Shown here: piece after piece, positions 7,302-13,621 of the stretch
How the letters are laid out: each line of letters begins with the position of its first letter
Position numbering within the stretch: the stretch's first letter is position 1
Assembly: GCA_028683995.1 (NCBI GenBank)
Contig: JAQUGU010000008.1
Coordinates: forward strand, 1 to 17,276
Origin: Syntrophomonadaceae bacterium
GTDB taxonomy: Bacteria; Bacillota; Syntrophomonadia; Syntrophomonadales; Syntrophomonadaceae
DNA length: 17,276 nt
Direction of reading: 5' to 3'
Program-made: the position numbers and the translations under genes
Notes under the pieces: generated by a model
Told to the model about the DNA's origin: nothing
Databases searched by the model: none
Seen by the model: only the letters and a program-made list of their open reading frames with translations

Positions 7302-8225
7302 CTAAGACCCGTACGCAATCATTTTCTCCAGTGCCATAGCTGCTCTAACCCTGATGTTTTCTGGAACTGTGATTATGGTTTGCATCTGTTCAATAGAATA
7401 AAGGATTTTATCCAGGGTAATGCTCTTCATATTGGGACAGATCAAATCTTCTGAAGCTAAAAACAACTGTTTATTGGCATTTGCTTTATTAATAGCATGA
7501 ATAACTCCACACTCGGTAGCAATAATAAACTTGTCTGCCGGCGAAGTAAGTACATAATTGATAATGCCTGCCGTGCTGCCACAATAATCGGCCATGGCAA
7601 CAAGTTCGGGACCGCATTCAGGATGAACCGCAAACATAGCTCCCGGCTCTGCTTCCTGCTGTTTAACCAAATCCTCTTTCGTTACCCGAGCGTGGATGGG
7701 GCAGAAGGAAGCAAAATAATCAAGTTTGCGCCCTAACTTATGGGCTACATTAACGGCCAGGTTCTGGTCAGGTATAAAGTAAATATTGGTCTCCTGCGGA
7801 AACCGGTTTATTATTTTTTCGGCATTGGAGGAAGTGCAACATATATCACTAACGGCCTTTATCTCAGCCGGTGTGTTGACATAGCTAACAATAATGCTGT
7901 CGGGATGCTGTTCTTTATAGGCTAAAACGTCAGCTGCCGAAATGCTGTTAGCCATTGGGCAGGTCGCCAGCGGTTCGGGAGATAATACCATTTTATCAGG
8001 ACAGAGGATGGCTGCTGATTCGGCCATAAAGTCAACCCCAGCGACTAGAATGATATTACCGGGTGATTGTTTAGCGGCTACCGCCATAGAATATGAATCA
8101 CCCACAAAATCGGCAATATCCTGAATAGCTTCGCGCTGATAGTAGTGAGCAATTATATATATGGATTTTTCCTTTTTCAGATTCCGAATGGCCTGGATTA
8201 ATTGCTGTTCGTCTTTTTTTATCAT
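7302..8225 (-). CDS. nadA: quinolinate synthase NadA
   Basis: NadA condenses iminoaspartate with dihydroxyacetone phosphate to quinolinate in NAD synthesis and carries an oxygen-sensitive [4Fe-4S] cluster. Family motifs run in order: HYYQREAIQDIADFVGDS near residue 27, the AESAAIL region near 68, SYVNTPAEIKAVSDICCTSSNA near 114-134, VHPECGPELVAMADYCGST near 200-218, and SEDLICPNMKSITL near 258-271. The usual cluster cysteines are the one in CTSSNA, the one in HPEC and the one in LICPNMK. I chose the ATG at 8225 because AGCAGGTG lies at a normal distance. A GTG at 8231 would add two residues but sits on the ribosome site. nadB and nadC are not adjacent. The nearby isc genes could supply its cluster. 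Confidence 0.95.
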   Translation of the reverse strand: MIKKDEQQLIQAIRNLKKEKSIYIIAHYYQREAIQDIADFVGDSYSMAVAAKQSPGNIILVAGVDFMAESAAILCPDKMVLSPEPLATCPMANSISAADVLAYKEQHPDSIIVSYVNTPAEIKAVSDICCTSSNAEKIINRFPQETNIYFIPDQNLAVNVAHKLGRKLDYFASFCPIHARVTKEDLVKQQEAEPGAMFAVHPECGPELVAMADYCGSTAGIINYVLTSPADKFIIATECGVIHAINKANANKQLFLASEDLICPNMKSITLDKILYSIEQMQTIITVPENIRVRAAMALEKMIAYGS

Positions 8226-8261
8226 AGACACACCTGCTTTACATATAACTGCTTTGGTAAC

Positions 8262-9053
8262 TCACAGTTTAACCCTTTCTCTATGGCTATATATGTTGAA
8301 ACTATCACCCCGGGCAAAACCTATCATACTAATGTTCAATTCTTCGGCAAGTTCGATGGCCAACTCTGTGGGTGCTGATCGAGATAAGACCAGGGGTATA
8401 TTACTGCGAGCGGCTTTGATTAAAATCTCGGAAGCTATCCGCCCACTTAAGAGCAGGCACTTGTCACTGCCCGTAATAGCATTTAATAGTGCTCTGCCCA
8501 GCACTTTATCCACCGCATTATGGCGCCCGATATCTTCATAGGCGAATAATAGACCGCTATGATCCGCCAGGGCTGCGCTATGCACTCCACCTGTCAGCCG
8601 GAAGTTATTGGCTTGTGCTTCCAGTAGTCCGATTAAATTCAGAAGTTGTGGCCCTGAAAAACGGGTATCGGACTCAACTGCCTGTAACTGACGGGCATCG
8701 TTAATGAAATATAGCCCGGCTCTCCCTTTACCGCAGCAACTGGCCATATGACGGCGCAGAAAATTATTGACCTGCGGTGTAGGGGTAGTAGTTTCAAACC
8801 ATAACAGCCCCTCTTCCTGACTGCATTTCATTTTGACAATATCAGAAGGCTGCTTAATAATCCCTTCACTGAGCAAAAAACCGGCACCCAATTCCTGAAA
8901 AGCACCGGGAGAACAAATCATTGTTGCCAATTCCATATGGTTTAGGAATATGGTTAAGGGAACCTCCTGTACAATGGGGGCTTTTGTTGGTATGGATAAA
9001 CCGTGTTTGTATACCTCAATCTCCCGGTTGCGATATATGGGAGTGTTCAACAC
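8262..9053 (-). CDS. fdhD: formate dehydrogenase accessory sulfurtransferase FdhD
   Basis: FdhD carries sulfur from a cysteine desulfurase to the Mo/W-bis-MGD cofactor of formate dehydrogenase, which is inactive without it. The 263 residues include TGGVHSAALAD (about 153-163), YEDIGRHNAVDKVLG (about 171-185), SGRIASEILIKAARSNIPLVLSRSAPT (about 203-229) and GFARGDSFNIYSH near the C terminus. The sulfur-carrying loop reads ASCCGKGRAG with C106 and C107. The second Cys of the E. coli C-x-x-C loop is not at its usual place. The start is GTG, with AAAGGAG 10 bases upstream, only 3 bases after the stop of the MOSC gene, so they form one operon. It implies a molybdenum or tungsten formate dehydrogenase elsewhere in the genome. 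Confidence 0.96.
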   Translation of the reverse strand: MLNTPIYRNREIEVYKHGLSIPTKAPIVQEVPLTIFLNHMELATMICSPGAFQELGAGFLLSEGIIKQPSDIVKMKCSQEEGLLWFETTTPTPQVNNFLRRHMASCCGKGRAGLYFINDARQLQAVESDTRFSGPQLLNLIGLLEAQANNFRLTGGVHSAALADHSGLLFAYEDIGRHNAVDKVLGRALLNAITGSDKCLLLSGRIASEILIKAARSNIPLVLSRSAPTELAIELAEELNISMIGFARGDSFNIYSHRERVKL

Positions 9054-9056
9054 TTA

Positions 9057-9518
9057 TTATTTACTCCTTTCGTCTCCAAGTACAAAAACCTTATCGCCGG
9101 ATTTTACCCGTCCGGATTCCAGCACTCGGGTGAAGATGCCTTCCAGAGGCATAACACATGTGCCTACCTGTTGTTTAATGGCACAACCTTTATTATGACA
9201 TTCCTTGCCGATTTGAGTCACTTCCAGCAGTGCTTCCCCAATTCTTATATGGGTCCCCGTAGGGAGAGTAAAGACATCAATACCTTCTACGGTAATGTTT
9301 TCAGCAAAATCACCGTATCCTACAGTAGCTCCCAGTGCTTTCATTTTCTCAAAACTGGACAGTGATAGAAGACTTACCTGACGATGCCAACTACCGCTAT
9401 GAGCATCTGTATCTATGCCATAACCAGCCTTAAGATAGGCTTCGCCAACATCATGTTTCTTTTCGCCCCGCTTCTCGGATATATTTACAGATAATACATA
9501 GCCGTTTGCCTGGTTCAT
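9057..9518 (-). CDS. MOSC domain-containing protein
   Basis: This 153-residue protein is made almost entirely of a MOSC domain, the fold shared with the C terminus of molybdenum cofactor sulfurases. Visible family features are DTDAHSGSWHRQVSLLS (about 36-52), GDFAENITVEG (about 69-79), the conserved Cys in the IGKECH motif (about 103-108), and CVMPLEGIFTRVLESGRVKSGD near the C terminus. Stand-alone MOSC proteins are thought to bind molybdenum cofactor or carry sulfur, but the exact activity is rarely known. As first gene of an operon with fdhD, a role in molybdenum or tungsten cofactor handling for formate dehydrogenase is likely. The ATG follows AGGAGGTTGAAATA. A strong promoter lies 76 bases upstream. 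Confidence 0.92.
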   Translation of the reverse strand: MNQANGYVLSVNISEKRGEKKHDVGEAYLKAGYGIDTDAHSGSWHRQVSLLSLSSFEKMKALGATVGYGDFAENITVEGIDVFTLPTGTHIRIGEALLEVTQIGKECHNKGCAIKQQVGTCVMPLEGIFTRVLESGRVKSGDKVFVLGDERSK

Positions 9519-9593
9519 TATTTCAACCTCCTGCTGGTTCTTTTACGTCACCTGACCGATAAAGCCGATTAATAATACAGTATTTCTATAGGG

Positions 9594-9622
9594 ATTATAG
9601 AATACTTTGCTCAAAGTGGCAA
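9594..9622 (-). promoter_or_regulatory. sigma-A promoter of the MOSC-fdhD operon with internal dyad
   Basis: On the minus strand TTGCCA (9622-9617) and TATAAT (9599-9594) are separated by exactly 17 bases. Most of the spacer is the inverted repeat ACTTTG-N2-CAAAGT (9604-9617), where a dimeric repressor could bind. The regulator is not known. Confidence 0.7.
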
Positions 9623-9648
9623 GATTAAATTATGCTTTACTCTTAAAG

Positions 9649-9677
9649 TTGTTTTTCCCATCTATATAAATTATAAT
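9649..9677 (+). promoter_or_regulatory. sigma-A promoter of mnmA
   Basis: TTGTTT (9649-9654) is followed by a 17-base spacer and a perfect TATAAT (9672-9677). This is 30 bases upstream of the first mnmA ATG, and it is divergent from the MOSC-fdhD promoter. Confidence 0.7.
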
Positions 9678-9706
9678 TTCTATGTAAATAGTAGGATATC
9701 GGAATT

Positions 9707-10807
9707 ATGAATGGGATAGTGAACGGGATGAAATCTAAAATATTTGTAGCTATGAGTGGCGGGGTAGATAGCTCCCTGAGCGCCATGCTTCTAAAAGAAC
9801 AGGGATATGAAGTTGTAGGGGTAACCATGCAGGTTTGGCCTCAAAGTGGATGCCAATCCCGAACTTGCTGTAGTCTGGAAGCGGTTGAAGATGCCCGCCG
9901 GGTAGCGGCAATGATAGATATACCTCACTATGTTCTCAACTATCGGGATTTGTTTGCTGAAAAAGTAATTGCTTATTTTTGCAATGATTATTTACAGGGT
10001 ATAACCCCTAATCCCTGTGTTGCCTGCAATCGTCATATTAAATTTGAATACTTGCTAAAGCAGGTAATAAGTCTGGGAGCACGGAAACTAGCTACCGGCC
10101 ATTATGCCAGAATAGTGCCCGACCCGGATATCGGTAAATTCAGCCTGTATACCGGTATAGATAATTCCAAAGATCAGAGCTATTTTCTTTGTTATATGAA
10201 CCAGTTTCAATTGGCCCATACCCTTTTTCCTTTGGGTGCTTTGCGCAAGGAAAAGGTGCGAAAATTGGCCAGGAAACACGGGCTTCAGGTAGCTGACAAG
10301 CCTGATAGTCAGGAGCTATGTTTTGTTACCCACGGTTCATATGCTGATTTTCTCGAAGAGTACATGAACATAAAAGCAAGGGCCGGATGTATCCGCTTGC
10401 TCAATGGACAGGTAGTGGGACAACACCAGGGTATTCATCGTTTTACCATTGGCCAGCGCCATGGTTTGAACCTGGCATTGGGATATCCTGTTTATGTGAT
10501 CCGTCTGGATCCGCAGCAAAATACGGTGTGGGTAGGTGAAGACAGTGACCTCTGGGCCGAAGAAATGCTCATAGACGATTTTCATTATATTTCGGGCGAA
10601 GAAATGCAAGAGACTCAAGAAGTAAAAATTAAAATACGTTCCGGGGCTCAAGCTGTAAATGGGATAGCCATAGCGATTAGCCCGGATCGGGTGAAAATAG
10701 AGTTCCAGCATAGGCAAAGGGCAATTACCCCAGGGCAGACTGCCGTATTATACCGGGGAGAAGAGGTACTGGGAGGGGGAAGAATAGCCGATTCTGCTGA
10801 GCTATAA
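9707..10807 (+). CDS. mnmA: tRNA-specific 2-thiouridylase MnmA (TrmU)
   Basis: MnmA adenylates and thiolates uridine 34 in the wobble position of Lys, Glu and Gln tRNAs, using sulfur that comes from IscS. The 366 residues contain the PP-loop SGGVDSS at 17-23. The two catalytic cysteines are C104 in TPNPCVACNRHIKF and C205 in KPDSQELCFV. Family motifs TGHYAR (130-135), DQSYFL (156-161) and FTIGQRHGL also appear. The N-terminal SRTCCSLEAVEDARRVA segment is usual in the Firmicute branch. The first ATG has GGATATCGGAATT before it. ATG 9728 would give MKSKIFVAMSGG, the commoner family start, so the first seven residues are uncertain. The last 93 bases of the locus are duplicated at 13504. Confidence 0.95.
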   Translation: MNGIVNGMKSKIFVAMSGGVDSSLSAMLLKEQGYEVVGVTMQVWPQSGCQSRTCCSLEAVEDARRVAAMIDIPHYVLNYRDLFAEKVIAYFCNDYLQGITPNPCVACNRHIKFEYLLKQVISLGARKLATGHYARIVPDPDIGKFSLYTGIDNSKDQSYFLCYMNQFQLAHTLFPLGALRKEKVRKLARKHGLQVADKPDSQELCFVTHGSYADFLEEYMNIKARAGCIRLLNGQVVGQHQGIHRFTIGQRHGLNLALGYPVYVIRLDPQQNTVWVGEDSDLWAEEMLIDDFHYISGEEMQETQEVKIKIRSGAQAVNGIAIAISPDRVKIEFQHRQRAITPGQTAVLYRGEEVLGGGRIADSAEL

Positions 10808-10813
10808 ATATTA
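10721..10813 (+). repeat. 3' end of mnmA, copy A of a duplicated segment
   Basis: Positions 10721-10813 (codons for AITPGQTAVLY through the stop codon and six bases beyond) recur at 13504-13597 in the same orientation. There are only a few differences, and about 49 bases in the middle are identical. Homology starts and stops abruptly at both ends. Confidence 0.9.
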
Positions 10814-10918
10814 CGTTTGGAAAATACCAGGGAGTGGCGTGTAAATACTCATACAAGACAGCGAGCAGATGATAATCTATTTACCCGTTAAGTTTTAAGA
10901 CAGGGGAGTGTTAAACAA

Positions 10919-12118
10919 GTGAATAATAATGAAAAAAGCACATTGCTGACAAACGAAACTTGTCTTTTGTGTATTCAGGAACGGCTAAACCGCAATCATG
11001 ATACCCAGATGGTCATCAATTCTTTGCTCAGGCTATCAATGGAAGATATGTCACTGGATGAATTGCTTAGAGCAGCCCTTGATATGGTTCTAAATATTCC
11101 CTGGTTATCTCTTCAATCGCAGGGAGCTATTTTTTTGGTTGCCAAGGAATCGAATATACTCGAAATGGTAATTCAGAATAATTTACCCCATGCGTTAAAG
11201 AAGCAATGTGCGCGAGTTCCCTTTGGAAGATGTCTATGTGGAAGGGCGGCACTTTATAGGAAAATACAGTTTAGCAATAAGCTTGATGATCGTCACGAGA
11301 TACGTTATGCAGGTGTAACTCCACATGGACATTATTGTGTTCCTATAATATTTGCCAACCAAATACTGGGGGTTATAAATCTATATGTAAAAGAGGGTCA
11401 TGTACGAAAACAGGAAGAGGAAGAATTCCTGATGGCTGTATCTGATACCCTGGCCGGTATGATTATCCGTAAGCGTAACGAAGAAGCCTTAAAAGATAGC
11501 TATGCCAATATGCGGATGATTCTGGATGGAACTGTAAGCGCATTAGCGATTGCAGCCGAAAAGCGTGATCCATATACATCCGGGCATCAACAACAAGTAT
11601 CTATGATTGCTGTTGCCATAGCAGGTGAAATGGGACTTACTCGGGAAAGGATTTATGGTATTAGAGTAGCTGCGATTCTACATGATTTAGGCAAAATATC
11701 AGTTCCTGCTGAAATACTTACCAAGCCAGGAAAACTTACTGATATTGAAATGCTATTAATGAGAGGCCATTGCCAGGCTGGTTATGATATCTTAAAAAAC
11801 ATACCCTTTGAAGAGCCGGTAGCGCAATTTGTTTTACAGCATCATGAACGGGTGGACGGTTCCGGCTATCCCCATGGACTGATAGGACAAGAGATCATGC
11901 TGGAAGCAAGAATACTTGGAGTAGCGGATGTGTTGGAAGCCATGTCCGCTCATCGGCCCTATCGCCCGGCTCTGGGTTGGGTAAAAGCATTAGAGGAAAT
12001 AAGAAACCATAGCGGTGTTTTATATGATCCTGACGTTGTAGAAGCAGTCTTTAAAATTTTTGATCTTGAACAAGTTAAGCGTCTCGATTCTCAAAGATTA
12101 AACTCCAATAGAGGTTAA
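10919..12118 (+). CDS. GAF domain / HD-GYP phosphodiesterase
   Basis: This 399-residue signalling protein has an N-terminal GAF sensor (about 45-185), a short linker helix, and a C-terminal HD-GYP domain (about 200-375). The catalytic HD pair is H255-D256 in AAILHDLGKISVP. The second signature is HHERVDGSGYPHGL, with H308, H309 and G316-Y317-P318. HD-GYP domains degrade cyclic di-GMP or related cyclic dinucleotides. The GAF domain carries a conserved Cys/His set (C105, C107, H126, H136, H138, C140) that may bind a metal. There is no transmembrane segment, so it should be cytoplasmic. The start is GTG, with AGGGGAG about 12 bases before it. TTGGAA-N17-TGTAAA (10817-10845) is a weak possible promoter. 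It shows no evident link with the sulfur genes. Confidence 0.92.
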   Translation: MNNNEKSTLLTNETCLLCIQERLNRNHDTQMVINSLLRLSMEDMSLDELLRAALDMVLNIPWLSLQSQGAIFLVAKESNILEMVIQNNLPHALKKQCARVPFGRCLCGRAALYRKIQFSNKLDDRHEIRYAGVTPHGHYCVPIIFANQILGVINLYVKEGHVRKQEEEEFLMAVSDTLAGMIIRKRNEEALKDSYANMRMILDGTVSALAIAAEKRDPYTSGHQQQVSMIAVAIAGEMGLTRERIYGIRVAAILHDLGKISVPAEILTKPGKLTDIEMLLMRGHCQAGYDILKNIPFEEPVAQFVLQHHERVDGSGYPHGLIGQEIMLEARILGVADVLEAMSAHRPYRPALGWVKALEEIRNHSGVLYDPDVVEAVFKIFDLEQVKRLDSQRLNSNRG

Positions 12119-12142
12119 TTGGCGCGTTTAAGCATTCAGCGG

Positions 12143-12184
12143 GTGTTATCAACCGGGTTTTTGGCTCTAAGCTTGTGATTTGAG
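12143..12184 (+). repeat. dispersed intergenic repeat, copy 1
   Basis: GTGTTATCAACCGGG (12143-12157) and TTGTGATTTGAG (12173-12184) recur in the same order and strand at 14819-14833 and 14862-14873. The spacing differs (15 versus 28 bases). Both copies lie between genes. Confidence 0.6.
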
Positions 12185-12433
12185 CTGCCGAAAAACGTCT
12201 ATTACGTGTTTAGTTCTGTTTTAGGATTCACACAGTTTAAGGAGGTATATTCTTCCGATAACCATTAGTTTTTTTTCTCCCAAGGCAGCTTGAAAATTTT
12301 CCAGAAAACTGGAATGATTAATGGTAGACACAGTACGATAAAAGTATAAGAATTTAAAACGGTGCAAGCTGCTAAAGATGGTTTTTGTTTGTTAAGTCGG
12401 ATCGTTTATGTTTTACTTGTAAAGTGATAGGGA

Positions 12434-12451
12434 GTATTTTTTAAAAAATAC
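12434..12451. repeat. perfect 18-base palindrome
   Basis: GTATTTTTTAAAAAATAC is fully self-complementary. With no loop it makes a poor RNA hairpin, so a protein-binding site or a chance AT-rich dyad is more likely than a terminator. Confidence 0.5.
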
Positions 12452-12505
12452 ACCGGGGCCAGACCTGATCTTTACTTAAAACGGGGCAAAGTACGTGTCC
12501 CACCT

Positions 12506-13405
12506 GTGGTAAAAATAATTAGAGAGCGGGAGGAGTTATGGAAGAGGGTAAACGTGTCATCGGCGGAATTGACTGCGGATCAGGACGGACTGGGCTGCGC
12601 TAAACTGGTAGTTTTCTGCAATTCGGTAGAGGACAATCCTTTTATGGCTGGTGCTTACCATGGATCAGGAGAACCTGAATGCACTATTAACATTGGTATT
12701 AGCGGTCCCGGGGTAGTGGCCAATGTGGTCAAAGCCAATCCTGGTATTAACCTTGGAGAGTTAGCCAATCTTATTAAGAATACCGCTTTTAAGATTACCC
12801 GTACCGGGGAACTGGTAGGCCGGGTAGCTTCTGCACGACTCGGGGTTCCCTTTGGTATTGTGGATTTGTCCCTGGCCCCCACTCCCGTCATCGGCGACAG
12901 TGTGGCCGATATCCTGGAGGCCATGGGCCTGGAGCGGGTCGGAGCCCCGGGTACTACTGCCGCCCTGGCTCTTTTGAATGATGCGATCAAAAAGGGAGGT
13001 GCCATGGCTTCCTCTTATGTAGGCGGTCTTACCGGCGCTTTTATCCCGGTAAGCGAGGATGCAGGGATGGCCCGGGCTGTTGCCGAGGGGGCCTTAACCC
13101 TGGAAAAATTGGAGGCCATGACCTGCGTTTGTTCGGTAGGACTGGATATGATAGCCATCCCCGGCGACACCTCGGCCGATACCATTTCTGCCATTATTGC
13201 CGACGAGGCGGCCATTGGCATGATCAACCGCAAGACCACCGCGGTACGCATTATCCCTGCACCGGGAAGAAAGGCAGGCGAGCTGGTACAGTTCGGCGGC
13301 CTGCTGGGCCAGGCTCCAATTTTGGCCGTAAACCGCTTCTCCCCTTCTGACTTTATAGCCCGAAGGGGACGCATTCCCGCCCCCATCCACTCCCTAAACA
13401 ACTAG
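12506..13405 (+). pseudogene. UPF0210/DUF711 family protein, 5'-truncated
   Basis: From AELTADQDGLGCAKLVVF (starting at 12563) to the end (RRGRIPAPIHSLNN), the sequence matches the C-terminal two thirds of the UPF0210 (DUF711) family. It has the typical blocks LGVPFGIVDLSLAPTPVIGDSV, GAPGTTAALALLNDAIKKGG and IPGDTSADTISAIIADEAAIGMINRKTTAVRIIPAPG. Full-length members are about 450 residues. Here only about 281 are family-like, and roughly the first 160 are missing. The 19 residues upstream in the same frame (from GTG 12506) do not match the family. The ACT-domain partner gene usually found upstream is absent. The best ribosome site serves an ATG in another frame (12538). The segment is visibly richer in GC than its surroundings. 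I call it a remnant made by recombination; expression as a shortened protein is possible but unlikely. The function of the family is not established. Confidence 0.8.
12538..12603 (+). pseudogene. possible 5' remnant of a BadF/BcrA/HgdC-type ATPase gene
   Basis: An ATG preceded by GGGAGGAG begins a 21-codon frame, MEEGKRVIGGIDCGSGR and four more residues, before a stop. The GGIDCGS motif at residue 9 resembles the N-terminal nucleotide-binding strand of BadF/BcrA/HgdC activator ATPases. This frame overlaps the first codons of the UPF0210-like segment, which is read one frame away. The match is short, so the assignment is tentative. A chance shadow of the UPF0210 frame is the main alternative. 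Confidence 0.25.
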
Positions 13406-13503
13406 AGGGATGGTTCATTTTGTCGCTGTTCATTATTTGGTAAATTTACATTTAGTACGCTATAACCAACTCAATCCCATCTCTGTTACAGGATCTATAC
13501 CTC

Positions 13504-13578
13504 GCAATTACCCCGGGGCAGACCGCGGTATTATACCGGGGAGAAGAGGTACTGGGAGGGGGAAGAATAGCCGATTAA
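13504..13578 (+). pseudogene. mnmA 3'-end fragment (second copy)
   Basis: The frame reads AITPGQTAVLYRGEEVLGGG then RIAD and a TAA, identical in protein to the end of the intact mnmA. The nucleotide changes in the coding part are all at third positions (CCA/CCG, ACT/ACC, GCC/GCG). The copy then ends early, where the intact gene continues Ser-Ala-Glu-Leu. Similarity continues past the stop to 13597. Nothing upstream of 13504 resembles MnmA. Silent changes only suggest that the copy diverged while it was still part of a functional gene. Confidence 0.85.
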
Positions 13579-13597
13579 AGCGGAGCTATAAATATTA
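13504..13597 (+). repeat. 3' end of mnmA, copy B of a duplicated segment
   Basis: This is the partner of 10721-10813, in the same orientation about 2.8 kb away. The right part has a small difference (AAAGCGGA against CTGCTGA) before the shared GCTATAAATATTA. Confidence 0.9.
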
Positions 13598-13621
13598 TCA
13601 AAGTTTGCATGGGTATAATAA

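Larger units (their letters stand above)
12119..12505. other. non-coding stretch with inverted repeats, upstream of the UPF0210 fragment
   Basis: This gap holds one copy of a dispersed repeat (12143-12184), a CCAG-AAAA-CTGG hairpin (12301-12312) and a perfect 18-base palindrome (12434-12451). Near its end a short plus-strand frame (12469-12522) reads SLLKTGQSTCPTCGKNN then TAG. It has no start codon and a Cys-x2-Cys tail, and it looks like the broken C terminus of a lost gene. The stop is followed 15 bases later by an ATG with a strong ribosome site, as at an operon junction. Confidence 0.45.

Noticed and set aside
10841..10884. GTAAATA/TATTTAC stem between mnmA and the HD-GYP gene as a terminator
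   Set aside because: The loop is 30 bases, the stem is AT-only apart from its ends, and no T-run follows.
12655..13401. Three minus-strand open frames inside the UPF0210 segment
   Set aside because: They are antisense shadows of GC-rich coding sequence. The plus frame carries the family motifs.
10721..13597. mnmA end repeats as ends of a transposon or integron-like element
   Set aside because: There is no transposase, no terminal inverted repeat and no target duplication. The repeat is plainly coding sequence.
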